Shown: positions 7,717 to 17,081 of the stretch, piece by piece
How positions within the stretch are numbered: the stretch's first letter is position 1
Layout: each line of letters opens with the position of its first letter
From: Ferrovibrio sp.
GTDB taxonomy: Bacteria; Pseudomonadota; Alphaproteobacteria; Ferrovibrionales; Ferrovibrionaceae
Assembly: GCF_025869515.1 (NCBI RefSeq)
Contig: NZ_JAOZVR010000075.1
Location: 1-49,716 of the forward strand
DNA: 49,716 bases
Direction of reading: 5' to 3'
Notes under the pieces: model-generated
Databases searched by the model: none
What the model was told of the DNA's origin: nothing
Seen by the model: only the letters and a program-made list of their open reading frames with translations
Translations under genes and position numbers: made by a program

Positions 7717-8751
7717 ATGGCTGACAATCCCGAAGACGGCGGCGCCGAATGGGCCGGCGGCGACGGCGGCGATGAAGCCGGCGGCTCCACCAGGATTCTG
7801 AATCAGGACGAGATCGACAGCCTATTAGGCTTCGATGCCAGTGTTGAGGAAGATGCCGACAAGGCCGGTATCCGCGCGATCATCAACAGCGCGCTGGTTT
7901 CCTATGAACGTCTGCCGATGCTCGAGGTGGTGTTCGACCGCCTCGTGCGTCTGATGACGACCAGTTTGCGCAATTTTACCTCCGACAACGTCGAAGTCTC
8001 GCTCGACAACATTACCTCGATCCGTTTTGGCGATTACCTCAATTCCATCCCGCTGCCCGCCATCCTCAGCGTGTTCCGCGCGGTCGAGTGGGATAACTAC
8101 GGCCTGCTCACGGTCGACAGCTCGCTGATCTATTCTATCGTCGACGTGCTGCTCGGTGGCCGTCGTGGCACCGCGGCGATGCGCATCGAAGGCCGTCCGT
8201 ATACGACCATCGAACGCAACCTCGTCGAGCGCATGGTCAATGTGGTGCTCGACGACATGCGCGCGGCATTCGAGCCGCTGGCGCCGGTCAACTTCTCTTA
8301 CGACCGTATCGAGACCAATCCGCGCTTCGCCACCATCGCCCGCCCGGCCAATGCGGCAATTCTTGCCCGCCTGCGCGTCGACATGGAGGACCGCGGTGGT
8401 CGTCTCGAGCTGCTGCTGCCCTATGCCACGCTGGAGCCGGTCCGCGAACTTCTGCTCCAGATGTTCATGGGCGAGAAGTTCGGCCGCGACTCGATCTGGG
8501 AAAACCATCTGGCGACCGAATTATGGTCCACCGATGTGGAAATCGAAGCTGTGCTGGACGAACAGGTGATGACATTGGGCCAGGTGATGAACCTGGAGGT
8601 GGGCAAGACCATTATGTTCAACGCCACGCCGGAATCGGTGATTATGATGCGCTGTGGCGGCATTCCGATGGTTGAAGGCCGCATGGGCCGGATGGGCAAC
8701 AACATTGCGGTCAAGATTGATCGAACCCTGAAGAACCTGGGAGGTGTGTGA
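7717..8751 (+). CDS. fliM: flagellar motor switch protein FliM
   Basis: FliM (344 aa) is the C-ring protein that binds phosphorylated CheY. The CheY-binding motif is visible near residue 27 (ILNQDEIDSLLGF). The middle domain includes VFDRLVRLMTTSLRNFTSDNVEVSL, and the C-terminal domain that joins FliN spans about 265-340. FliN is not in the window. The stop overlaps the next start as TGATG. Confidence 0.96.
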   Translation: MADNPEDGGAEWAGGDGGDEAGGSTRILNQDEIDSLLGFDASVEEDADKAGIRAIINSALVSYERLPMLEVVFDRLVRLMTTSLRNFTSDNVEVSLDNITSIRFGDYLNSIPLPAILSVFRAVEWDNYGLLTVDSSLIYSIVDVLLGGRRGTAAMRIEGRPYTTIERNLVERMVNVVLDDMRAAFEPLAPVNFSYDRIETNPRFATIARPANAAILARLRVDMEDRGGRLELLLPYATLEPVRELLLQMFMGEKFGRDSIWENHLATELWSTDVEIEAVLDEQVMTLGQVMNLEVGKTIMFNATPESVIMMRCGGIPMVEGRMGRMGNNIAVKIDRTLKNLGGV

Positions 8752-9305
8752 TGACGCTGACCATGATGGTTGAAATCCTCGTTGCCGTTCTGCTGCTCAT
8801 CACCCTGGGCATCTCGCTGGTGCTCAATCGCCGTCTCGGCAACCTGCGCGCCAACCAGGAAGAGATGCGCCGCCTGATCGGCGATTTCGACAAAGCGCTG
8901 ACCAAGGCACGTCAGGGCATGGCCGAACTGAAGGGGGCTTCCGCCAGTGCCGATACCGCGCATGAAGAGCGCATGCAGCAGGCCAGGACCCTGCGCGACG
9001 AGCTTGGCTTCATGATCGAGACCGCAGATCGCCTGGCCGACCGCCTGGCCGGCGATGCGAACGGCAATCGCACCGCGCGGCAGCCGACGGAACGTCCCGC
9101 GACGGAGCGGGCCGGTATCGATCGTGTGATGGAGCGCGCCGCGATGGAGCGGCAGGCTGCGCCGGCGGCGGCCCGCCCGCAGGTCACGCCATTCCCGCCG
9201 AAAAAACCGAATATCCCGCCCGCACCGAATGCCCGCGACTTCAAGATCGAACCGCGCTCGGAAGCCGAGCGTGAATTGCTGATGGCCCTGAGGCAGGCAC
9301 GATGA
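8751..9305 (+). CDS. DUF6468-type flagellar-associated membrane protein
   Basis: A 184-residue protein with an N-terminal membrane helix (residues 5-25), a charged helical segment with RRLGNLRANQEEMRRLIGDFDKALTKARQGM that looks like a coiled coil, and a disordered, Arg/Pro/Ala-rich tail. The pattern and position between fliM and motE match the DUF6468 family of alphaproteobacterial flagellar loci. Its function is unknown. ATG at 8751 is chosen over GTG at 8748 because GGAGG lies 6 nt before it. The stop overlaps the next start by 4 nt (ATGA). Confidence 0.7.
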   Translation: MTLTMMVEILVAVLLLITLGISLVLNRRLGNLRANQEEMRRLIGDFDKALTKARQGMAELKGASASADTAHEERMQQARTLRDELGFMIETADRLADRLAGDANGNRTARQPTERPATERAGIDRVMERAAMERQAAPAAARPQVTPFPPKKPNIPPAPNARDFKIEPRSEAERELLMALRQAR

Positions 9306-10237
9306 GCGCTGTGGCGCATCCTTCCCGGCAGCGTTTGGCCAGTCGCGTACGCATTCTGCCGCTGACCATTCTGGCGGTGGCGCTGCTGCTCGGCCTCAAG
9401 ATCGGTGCATTGTGGCAGGGCAGGGCAGAACTGTTCGTCACGCCCGCCGGTGCCCAGCAACAGGGCCAGCAGCAGGCCGGACAGCCCACGCAATTGACTC
9501 CGCCGCCGCAGCAGGCGGCGCAGCCACCGGCGTCGCGGCAACCGGCCCCGGCCCAGATGGCCCAGGCTCCGGCTGCAGCGCCAGCGGCTGCGTCCGGCCA
9601 GACCGGGCAGCAGACCGGGCAGCAGGCGCCGGCACGCGCATCGGCCACCGTGCAGTCGCTGGCCGAGAAGGACCCGACCACATTTACCCGTGCCGAGATC
9701 GAGCTGCTGGCCAATCTGGCGCAGCGTCGCGACCAGATCGAACAGCGCGGCCGCGAGATCGATCTGCGCGAAAGCCTGCTGGGCGCTGCCGAGAAGCGGC
9801 TCGATGACCGCATTGCCGAACTGAAGAAGCTGGAAGCCAGCATCAAGCAGATCGTGCAGCAGTACGACAAGCAGGAAGAACAGAACCTGCAGGGCCTGGT
9901 GAAGGTCTATGAGAATATGAAACCGAAAGATGCCGCGCGCATCTTCGAAAAGCTGGAACCGAATATCCTGCTCGGCGTGGTCGAGCGGATGAAGGAAGCC
10001 AAGCTGGCGCTGGTGCTGGCCGATATGGCCCCGGCCACGGCCCAGGATCTCACGGTTCGCCTTGCCACGCGCAAGCAGATTCCGCCGAGCGTGCGCGCTG
10101 GTGTGGAAAGCCAGTTGCAGTCGGTCGCGCCTGCGGCGGGGGCGCCAGCATCGGCACCGGCCGCGGCGCCGCGCGCTGCTCCGGGGCAGGGTCAGCCGGC
10201 TGCCGGTGCGGCACCTGCGCCGCGCGCGGGTGGCTGA
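9302..10237 (+). CDS. motE: MotE-like protein (MgtE-N-type domain), flagellar motor chaperone
   Basis: A 311-residue protein with an N-terminal membrane helix (residues 19-37) and a low-complexity Gln/Pro/Ala stretch to about residue 115. A coiled coil follows (about 130-195), then an MgtE-N-like helical domain, YENMKPKDAARIFEKLEPNILLGVVERMKE, at about 200-260. In rhizobia MotE is a periplasmic chaperone for the motor protein MotC. Many alphaproteobacteria have a related protein in this fliL-fliM-DUF6468 context. The tail is Ala/Pro-rich. It is the last gene of the fliL transcript. Confidence 0.75.
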   Translation: MSAVAHPSRQRLASRVRILPLTILAVALLLGLKIGALWQGRAELFVTPAGAQQQGQQQAGQPTQLTPPPQQAAQPPASRQPAPAQMAQAPAAAPAAASGQTGQQTGQQAPARASATVQSLAEKDPTTFTRAEIELLANLAQRRDQIEQRGREIDLRESLLGAAEKRLDDRIAELKKLEASIKQIVQQYDKQEEQNLQGLVKVYENMKPKDAARIFEKLEPNILLGVVERMKEAKLALVLADMAPATAQDLTVRLATRKQIPPSVRAGVESQLQSVAPAAGAPASAPAAAPRAAPGQGQPAAGAAPAPRAGG

Positions 10238-10268
10238 AACACGGTTAATCCAAGGTTAATGCGTTGTT

Positions 10269-10298
10269 CCGGCTTAGAAAAGCCGGTATTGCCCGGCT
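10269..10298 (+). promoter_or_regulatory. alternating CCGGC/GCCGG hairpins downstream of motE
   Basis: CCGGCTT (10269-10275) pairs with AAGCCGG (10280-10286) around AGAA. The second arm can instead pair with CCGGCT (10293-10298). No T-run follows. It may end the motE transcript or act in the leader of the DUF1217 gene. A further imperfect palindrome covers 10305-10324. Confidence 0.35.
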
Positions 10299-10394
10299 GC
10301 GTATCCGTGGTAAAATTACTACGGATTATTTCCAGTATGCCAGTCCAGAATCGGATCGGTATCCCATCGTCACTGCCGCAGGAGGCGAGCAAGG

Positions 10395-11849
10395 ATGGCC
10401 ATCGACCTAAGCGCCCTTCTGTCAAGTGCAACGCCCAGTTCGGCGACCGTGTCGCCAATCGGGATGTACAAGAAACTGCAGAAGCTCGCGGAAGAAAACG
10501 CGCAGACGGATGACTCGGGGACTGCCAAGGAAAAGGCGGCCGAGATCACGCGCGAATTCAACAATGCCGCCGTGCGCCTGCGCAACAAGCAATACAAAGA
10601 GCAGAACGCCCAGGTTCAGAACGACACGCTCTATTACAAAAACCGCGCCGCCACTGCGAATACCGCTGCCGAGTTGGTCAACGACGACCGCTTCCTCAAG
10701 GTACTCGCCTTCGGCAATGATTTCGGCGATCTGTATCTGAACGACCGTCAGCGCCTGCGCGACATCCTGCTCAGCGACCTCAACGATCCGAATTCAGCGG
10801 CCCGGCAGAGCGGCTTGCTAAAGGAAGTCGAACTCGCCAAGAAATACAATTTTGGTGCCACCGGCGATCAGTACGACACTGACGGCAATGTCGTCGGCGT
10901 GACGGCCGAGGGCAAGCTGGTCAACGACGGGTCCGGTACGCCGCTGCCGGCGAGCCTGGGCAAGCTGCGCGGCCTCGTGATCGACATCAGTGGCAAGGCG
11001 AGTATTACCGACACGCCGAGCAAGCCGGAGACCGACAACCAGCTGATCCAGACCGTGGGATTGGCGGCAGGCGACGCATCGCGCTATGCCAGCGCGCAGA
11101 CCAAGGCATTGCTGCAGGAGCAGAAGGCACCGGAAAAATCCAGCGTCAGCGCGGTCTATGAATTCGAAAGCACCGAGTTCCAGAAATTCCGCGAGCGCCG
11201 CGACGTGCAGATGGAGGCTCAGTATTACAAGGACAACATCGACAACGTCAAAACGGTCGATGACCTGTTCGACAGCAAGAATCACCGCCTGCTGAAATTC
11301 ATGCTGTACTCCTATGGCCTCGCTGGTGAGGAGCAGTATCCCGGCAAGATCCGCAAGATTCTCGAAAGCGATCTGAATGACGTCAACTCGCTGGCCAATC
11401 GGTTCCAGGACCCGCGCTACCAGCAGATGGCCAAGGATCTCAACCTTCCGGCTGCCGGTGTGGTCAAGCTGAAGCTCGGCACCACCACGGAGGGTCTGGT
11501 CACCCGCTATGAACGCCTCGCCTACGAGAGGCATCTCGATGAACAGGCGCCGGGTGTGCGCGCCGCCATCGAATTCGGCCGCCGCATCAAGGATGTGACG
11601 ATGACCGTGCAGCTGCTCGGCGATGCCGTGCTGCGCGAGGTGGTCACGGTCGCCAATAACATTCCGCAGGAACTGGCCTACCAGGAAGTCGACAGCCAGG
11701 TCACGGCACTTGAGCGTCGCGTCGACGTCAAGGCGCTGAAGAGCGACCAGAACGAGGTGGACAAGCTGGTGATGCGTTATCTCACCTTCAAGGATGGCGG
11801 CTACAACAGCGCTACCTCGCAAAGCTACCTGACGGGTCTGTTCGGCTAG
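10395..11849 (+). CDS. DUF1217 flagellar-locus protein
   Basis: A 484-residue protein with no signal peptide or membrane helix, mostly helical and charged. It contains repeated stretches of the form DRFLKVLAFGNDFGDLY and LRDILLSDLNDPNSAARQ, seen again as HRLLKFMLYSYGLAGEE and IRKILESDLNDVNSLANRF. These match the DUF1217 family, which is found in flagellar clusters of alphaproteobacteria. The molecular role is not established; export or assembly of the axial structure is a guess from context. GGAGG (10380-10384) precedes the ATG by 10 nt. Confidence 0.75.
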   Translation: MAIDLSALLSSATPSSATVSPIGMYKKLQKLAEENAQTDDSGTAKEKAAEITREFNNAAVRLRNKQYKEQNAQVQNDTLYYKNRAATANTAAELVNDDRFLKVLAFGNDFGDLYLNDRQRLRDILLSDLNDPNSAARQSGLLKEVELAKKYNFGATGDQYDTDGNVVGVTAEGKLVNDGSGTPLPASLGKLRGLVIDISGKASITDTPSKPETDNQLIQTVGLAAGDASRYASAQTKALLQEQKAPEKSSVSAVYEFESTEFQKFRERRDVQMEAQYYKDNIDNVKTVDDLFDSKNHRLLKFMLYSYGLAGEEQYPGKIRKILESDLNDVNSLANRFQDPRYQQMAKDLNLPAAGVVKLKLGTTTEGLVTRYERLAYERHLDEQAPGVRAAIEFGRRIKDVTMTVQLLGDAVLREVVTVANNIPQELAYQEVDSQVTALERRVDVKALKSDQNEVDKLVMRYLTFKDGGYNSATSQSYLTGLFG

Positions 11850-11880
11850 GTTTTCTTTCCATCCTGGGCTAAGTATCGGC

Positions 11881-12267
11881 ATGGTTGCCGACTGGTCCAT
11901 GCCGATTCTGGTTGTCGACGATCACCGCACCATGCAGGCGATCGTGGCCAGGCAGCTGCGCGACCTCGGTTTCCGCGAGATCGACACGGCCGGCGACCCG
12001 GTCACGGCCCTGACCATGATGCACCAGCGGCACTACCGCCTGATTCTGTCGGACTGGAATATGGAGCCGATGAGCGGCATCGCCTTCCTTGAAACGCTGC
12101 GGCGCGATCCGCTCTACGCCGCCACACCCTTCATTCTGGTCACGGCCGAGAGCCGGCCGGAGAATGTGCTGGCGGCACGCCGGCTGGGGGTCGACGGCTA
12201 TCTCGTGAAACCCTTCGATGCCGCGGGTCTGCGGGCCAAGCTGGCGGCCGTACTGGGCCCATTCTGA
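11881..12267 (+). CDS. CheY-like single-domain response regulator
   Basis: A 128-residue receiver domain without an output domain. The acidic pocket (VVDDH, Asp13/Asp14), phosphoacceptor Asp58 in LILSDWNM, Thr in LVTAES and Lys110 in YLVKPF are all present. A protein of this kind between flagellar genes probably binds FliM or another motor or chemotaxis partner. No kinase is adjacent. The start could instead be ATG at 11899 (MPILVVDD), since neither start has a strong ribosome site. Confidence 0.88.
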   Translation: MVADWSMPILVVDDHRTMQAIVARQLRDLGFREIDTAGDPVTALTMMHQRHYRLILSDWNMEPMSGIAFLETLRRDPLYAATPFILVTAESRPENVLAARRLGVDGYLVKPFDAAGLRAKLAAVLGPF

Positions 12268-12413
12268 AAGCCGCACCGCGCGCCTGCGTCGGCCCGATCT
12301 GGCCGGAAGAACAATCTGTTAACAGTATCGCCTTATCCTGCGAGGCTCTTATAATCCGTCTGTCGGGAACGCGAGTCCCCGGCGAAGCAGTGCAAGCGGT
12401 GCAGACAGGGAGT

Positions 12414-15400
12414 ATGGCGAAAAGACGCGGCACAGGCAGCGCGTCAGGCCGGCCACAGACTGGCGGTCCACGGCGTGCCCTCGATGGCAGGGTCGCCGGT
12501 CTTCTTGTGACCGGCGCCATCGGCCTCGCCTTGTCCTTGACCCAGTCGCCCCTCGCCACTGCCCAGCAGGTCAACACCCCGCCGACCGGCACCCAGCAGC
12601 CTGCCGCTCAGCCGCCCGCGGCCCGCCCGCCGGCTGCAGCAGCACCGGCCGCAGCGCCGGCTTCTGCCGCTGTCCGTCTGCGCGCCGGCGAACACCCCAC
12701 CTACACGCGTCTGGTTTTTGACTGGCCCGAACGCGTCGATTTCACCGTGAATACCGAAGGGCAGCAGGCGAGCGTGCGGTTCGAGCGCGCCGCCGCCATC
12801 GATATCGGCCGGCTGGCGCAGTTTCCGCCGCGCGGCATCACCGGTCTTGCGGCCCGTACCGATGGCAATGCCAGCATCGTCAGTTTCGGGATCGGCACCG
12901 GCGCCAGTGTGAAGGCCTGGCGCGATGGCGCCAAGGTCGTGCTCGATGTGGGCCAGCCGGCCGAACCGAAAACGGCAGAGCAGAAACCCGCCGATACGAA
13001 GCCTGCCGATACGAAGCCCGCGGAAACAAAGCCTGCCACGGCGGCCAAGCCGGCGGAAGCGGCGCGGCCGGCCGCACCGCCTCCGGCAGCGCCAGCACAG
13101 GCAACATCACCCCAGGCAACGCCGCCCCGCACGGCCGCCGCACCGGCTGCTGTCCCGGGCGCCCCGCCGGCGCGCGGCACTGCAGCGCCCCCGCAAGCCA
13201 ATGCGCCCGCCGCTCCGGTAACGGCGGCGCCGCCGGCAACATTGGCGCCTACGGTTGCCAATGGCGGTGTGCCGCTGGCCGCGCCCGTCGCTGGCGTCGG
13301 CGCCGCGCCGCTCGGCACCTTCATGCCGGCGCCGCCCACCGATCGTCTGACCGGCGAGCCGTTGGTGCCCTCGGTCGATTCCACCCGCACCGGGCCGCTG
13401 CTGAATTTTCCCTGGACCCGCCCGGTAGCGGTCAGCGCCTTCCTGCGCAACGGCATGCTGTGGCTGGTTTTCGACCGCAATGCGGTGGTCGATCTGCGGC
13501 CGATCACCACGCGCGACTGGAGCGGTGCCATCAATGGCATCGAGCAGTTGCCGGTTCCCGGCCTGACCGTGCTGCGGCTGACCGTGCCGAGTGGCACGAC
13601 GGCCAGTTTCACTCGCCGCAACGCCGGCTGGCAGGTCAGCATCAATACGATCCAGCCCGAGCAGCTGGTGCCGAAGGAAACCGCCCCCGGTGCGATCCCC
13701 GAGGATCCCGCGGCCACGCGTAACCGGCTGCCTGAAATCGATGTGCGTCGTCAGCTCGATGCCGATGGCGGCGCCAAGCTGTTCTTCGCCGCCAACGATC
13801 CCGGCGCCCAGGTCGCGGTGCCGGATCCCGATACCGGCGACAGGCTGATTGTGATCCCCTTTGCCGGTGCCAATGGCGGCGTGCCGAGCCGGCGCGACTT
13901 CATCGAGTTGAGCGTGCTGCCCAGTTTTCAGGGTTTCGCCATCCAGCCGCATGCCGACAATCTGGTGATCAGCCGCTTTCCCCGCGGCGTCGAGATCGGT
14001 TCAGCCAGCGGCTTGTCGCTGTCCGCACCGCGTGGCGCCGATCCGAAAAGCGGCGCCGTCGATATCCTGCAGTTCGGCGAATGGCGCCGAGTCGAGGGCA
14101 ACAGCTATGCCGAACAGGAAGAGAATCTGCTGCGCCGCATCGGTCTGAGCGCGCCGAACCAGCGCCAGGCCGGGCGCCTGGCCCTGGCGGAATTCTATTC
14201 CGCCAACGACATGCAGCCAGAAGCGCTGGGTGTTCTGGCCAAGGCGCGGGCCGAGCAGCCCGACCTGGAGCGCGACAAGCTCTATCGCGCCCTGCGCGGC
14301 ATTGCTTACCTGCGGCTCGGCCGGCTGACCGATGCATCCAACGATCTCGATTCCAAGATTTTCGACGACGATCCGGATGTGCTGGCCTATCGCGGCATGC
14401 TGGCGGCGGAGCGTGACGACTGGCCGGCTGCGCGGCGGTCGTTCTCGCTGGCTGGCGCGGCGGTCGCGAAATTTCCCCCCGAACTGCGTGCCTCGCTGCG
14501 CCTGACCATGGCCCGCTCCTGGCTCGCCGGCGGGGACGTGACCGCGGCGACAGCGGAGCTGCGCGCGCTGGACAGCGACACCTTGAGCCGCGGCCAGGCA
14601 GCCGAAGGCAACTACATTCGCGGTCTGCTCGCCGATGCCACCAACAAGCCGGAAGAAGCGATCCGCTTTTTCGATCTCGCCTCCGGCAGTGGCGATCGCC
14701 GTGCTCGCGCTCTGGCAGAATTCGCCAAGACCGAAATGATGCTGGGGCGCAAGCTGATCAATACGTCGCAGGCGATCGAGCGTCTCGACAGCCTGCGCTT
14801 CGCCTGGCGCGGCGGGCCCTTCGAATTCAATCTGCTGCGCCGCCTGGGTGAACTGCAATTTGCCACCGGCGATCTGCGCAGCGGCATCACCACCTTCCGC
14901 CAGGTGGTGAAATACTTCCCGAAATCGCCGGAAATGCCGTTGCTGACCAAGCAGATGAGCGATGAATTCGCCAAGCTGTTCCTCGATGGCGGCGCGCAGT
15001 CGCTGCCGCCGCTCAATGCGCTGGCGCTTTATTATGATTATCGCGAGCTGACGCCGGTCGGCCCGGAAGGCGACGAGATCATCGGCAAGCTGGCCGACCG
15101 GCTGGTCTCGGTCGATCTGCTCAATCGTGCGGCCGAACTGCTCGAGCACCAGATTCAGTATCGCCTGCGCGGCGAGGACCGCGCCCGCGCCGGAGCGCGG
15201 CTGGCGGTGGTCTATCTGCTCGACCGCAATCCCGATGCCACGCTGAAGGCGTTGCAGACCACCAATGCCGCCAATCTGCCGTACGGGATACAGCAGGAGC
15301 GCCGCCTGCTCGAAGCACGTGCCCTCGGCGACCTCGACCGCTTCCCCGAGGCGCTCAACCTGCTGGGCCAGGACCAGAGCGTGGAAGCGCGCGCACTGCG

Positions 15401-15770
15401 CTCCGAACTGCATTGGCGCGCCAAGGATTGGGTCGCTTTCGCCCGCGTCGCCAGCCAGATGCTCGGCGGCCGCGATGCAGATCCGGCGCCGCTGTCGGCT
15501 GACGAGCGCAAGCAGGTGATGCAGCTCGCTGTCGCCTATGCGCTGAGCAACGACACCGCCGCGCTGGATGATTTGCGCCGCCGGTACGAAACCAAGTTCC
15601 GCGATACGCCGGATGCCGCCACCTTTGCCGCCGTGGCCAGCTCGGTCTCGCGCAATGCCAGCGATCCGCGCCAGCTGGCCGCGACCATCGCGCAGGTCGG
15701 TCAGTATGAGGCCTTCATGAGCCGCTATCGCGACCGTGTCTCCAAGGGTGGGTTGAGCGCCATCAATTGA
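12414..15770 (+). CDS. large AMIN/TPR-like envelope protein in flagellar locus
   Basis: About 1118 residues. A short basic N-terminus and hydrophobic segment (VAGLLVTGAIGLALSL) look like a signal sequence or anchor ending near PLATAQQ. A beta-rich segment follows (HPTYTRLVFDWPERVDFTVN) that resembles AMIN-type domains, then a 150-residue Pro/Ala/Thr linker with near-repeats of DTKPA. The C-terminal half (about 550-1080) is made of TPR-like helical repeats. Proteins of this layout occur in alphaproteobacterial flagellar regions, but I do not recognise a named family. GTG at 12390 is an alternative start. It ends 49 nt from the convergent fliP stop. Confidence 0.65.
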   Translation: MAKRRGTGSASGRPQTGGPRRALDGRVAGLLVTGAIGLALSLTQSPLATAQQVNTPPTGTQQPAAQPPAARPPAAAAPAAAPASAAVRLRAGEHPTYTRLVFDWPERVDFTVNTEGQQASVRFERAAAIDIGRLAQFPPRGITGLAARTDGNASIVSFGIGTGASVKAWRDGAKVVLDVGQPAEPKTAEQKPADTKPADTKPAETKPATAAKPAEAARPAAPPPAAPAQATSPQATPPRTAAAPAAVPGAPPARGTAAPPQANAPAAPVTAAPPATLAPTVANGGVPLAAPVAGVGAAPLGTFMPAPPTDRLTGEPLVPSVDSTRTGPLLNFPWTRPVAVSAFLRNGMLWLVFDRNAVVDLRPITTRDWSGAINGIEQLPVPGLTVLRLTVPSGTTASFTRRNAGWQVSINTIQPEQLVPKETAPGAIPEDPAATRNRLPEIDVRRQLDADGGAKLFFAANDPGAQVAVPDPDTGDRLIVIPFAGANGGVPSRRDFIELSVLPSFQGFAIQPHADNLVISRFPRGVEIGSASGLSLSAPRGADPKSGAVDILQFGEWRRVEGNSYAEQEENLLRRIGLSAPNQRQAGRLALAEFYSANDMQPEALGVLAKARAEQPDLERDKLYRALRGIAYLRLGRLTDASNDLDSKIFDDDPDVLAYRGMLAAERDDWPAARRSFSLAGAAVAKFPPELRASLRLTMARSWLAGGDVTAATAELRALDSDTLSRGQAAEGNYIRGLLADATNKPEEAIRFFDLASGSGDRRARALAEFAKTEMMLGRKLINTSQAIERLDSLRFAWRGGPFEFNLLRRLGELQFATGDLRSGITTFRQVVKYFPKSPEMPLLTKQMSDEFAKLFLDGGAQSLPPLNALALYYDYRELTPVGPEGDEIIGKLADRLVSVDLLNRAAELLEHQIQYRLRGEDRARAGARLAVVYLLDRNPDATLKALQTTNAANLPYGIQQERRLLEARALGDLDRFPEALNLLGQDQSVEARALRSELHWRAKDWVAFARVASQMLGGRDADPAPLSADERKQVMQLAVAYALSNDTAALDDLRRRYETKFRDTPDAATFAAVASSVSRNASDPRQLAATIAQVGQYEAFMSRYRDRVSKGGLSAIN

Positions 15771-15819
15771 CGGGCACCATCAATCCGGCGGCATGGATCG
15801 GCCGGTGAGCCGCCCAGCG

Positions 15820-16611
15820 TCAGCGTGGTATGAAGCTTTCCACCAGTGCCGCGCAGACCAGGTTCCAGCCATCCACCAGCACGAAGAAGATCAGCTTGAA
15901 CGGCAGTGAGATCATCACCGGCGGCAGCATCATCATGCCCATCGACATCAGCACGCTCGCGACCACCATGTCGACCACGATGAAGGGGATGAACAGCAGG
16001 AAGCCGATCTCGAAGGCGCGTTTCAGTTCGCTGATCATGAACGCGGGCACCAGTACGCGCAGCGGGATTTCGGCCGCCGTCGCCGCCGGCGGCACGCGGG
16101 CAAAGCCGCTGAACAGCGCCAGATCCTTCTCGCGCACATGGTTGCGCATGAATTCGTGGAACGGTGCAATCGAACGGTCGAAGGCGACGCGTTCGTCGAT
16201 CTGTTCCTCGATCAGCGGCTGCACGCCCTCGTTATAGGCGCGTTCCATATAGGGCTGCATGATGAAGAAGGTCAGGAACAGCGCCAGGCTCATCAGCACC
16301 GCATTCGGCGGCGTTGATTGCGTGCCCATGGCGCTGCGCAGGATCGACAGCACCACGACGATGCGCACGAAGCTGGTGATCACCACCAGGATCGACGGCG
16401 CCAGTGCCAGGACGGTGGTCAGCACCACCAGCTGGATGACGCGGCCGGTCAGCGAGCCGCCCTGGCCGAGGTCGATGTTGACCGACTGCGCAAACAGCGA
16501 CGTCGGCGCCATCATCAGCAGGGCAACCAGGCCAAAGCCGAGCGACCAGGGCAGGGCGCGCCGGCAGTCGGACAGCAGAGCGGACAGCTTCCGGCGCATG
16601 ATCTGGCGCAT
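15820..16611 (-). CDS. fliP: flagellar export gate protein FliP
   Basis: FliP forms the core of the type III export gate with FliQ and FliR. From ATG at 16611, which overlaps the fliO stop as ATGA, it has 263 residues: a cleavable signal sequence ending near SLFAQS and hydrophobic segments in the family pattern. Canonical stretches are LAPSILVVITSFVRIVVVLSILRSAMGTQ, LVPAFMISELKRAFEIGFLLFIPF and the ending PPVMISLPFKLIFFVLVDGW. The in-frame extension to 16866 lies inside fliO and is ignored. Confidence 0.96.
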   Translation of the reverse strand: MRQIMRRKLSALLSDCRRALPWSLGFGLVALLMMAPTSLFAQSVNIDLGQGGSLTGRVIQLVVLTTVLALAPSILVVITSFVRIVVVLSILRSAMGTQSTPPNAVLMSLALFLTFFIMQPYMERAYNEGVQPLIEEQIDERVAFDRSIAPFHEFMRNHVREKDLALFSGFARVPPAATAAEIPLRVLVPAFMISELKRAFEIGFLLFIPFIVVDMVVASVLMSMGMMMLPPVMISLPFKLIFFVLVDGWNLVCAALVESFIPR

Positions 16612-16982
16612 CAGCGGTCGCGTCCCGGCACGCGCAGGGTCGGCCAGCCGCCTGAATCGTCGACCGAGGCGGGCTTGCGCGGCCCGCCAGCGGCCGGATC
16701 GGCCTCGTCGCGCGGCGGTATCGGAATATTGCTTTCGATCACCAGATCGCCATGAGTGCCGAGCAGCAGCAGATGTTCGGTATCGTCGCGGCGCACCAGC
16801 ACCAGCCGGCGGGTGCCATCGACCGGCATGCTGTCGATCACACCGATCCGCTGGCCGCTGCGCCATTTGCCGGCGCGCGTGGTCGACCCCGACAGCGCGC
16901 GCGCGCCATAGTAAAACAGCGCGAGCAGCAGCAGCAGGCCGCCGAAGGCGAGTGCCACCTGGGTGAAATCGATGCTTTCCAT
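16611..16982 (-). CDS. fliO: flagellar biosynthesis protein FliO
   Basis: FliO (123 aa) is a small membrane protein that helps assemble the FliP ring. One membrane helix lies at about residues 8-27 (VALAFGGLLLLLALFYYGA). It is followed by a small beta-rich cytoplasmic domain with RIGVIDSMPVDGTRRLVLVRRDDTEHLLLLG, the family signature, and a polar tail. It overlaps fliP by 4 nt. Confidence 0.9.
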   Translation of the reverse strand: MESIDFTQVALAFGGLLLLLALFYYGARALSGSTTRAGKWRSGQRIGVIDSMPVDGTRRLVLVRRDDTEHLLLLGTHGDLVIESNIPIPPRDEADPAAGGPRKPASVDDSGGWPTLRVPGRDR

Positions 16983-17081
16983 ATCGGCCTGATCCGTGAT
17001 TGCGGGCTACTCTGGTGGCCGGGTCCGAGTCGGGTCAAGCCGATAGGCCGATCCGCCGGGCGCGGCCCGATGAAAGCTGCG

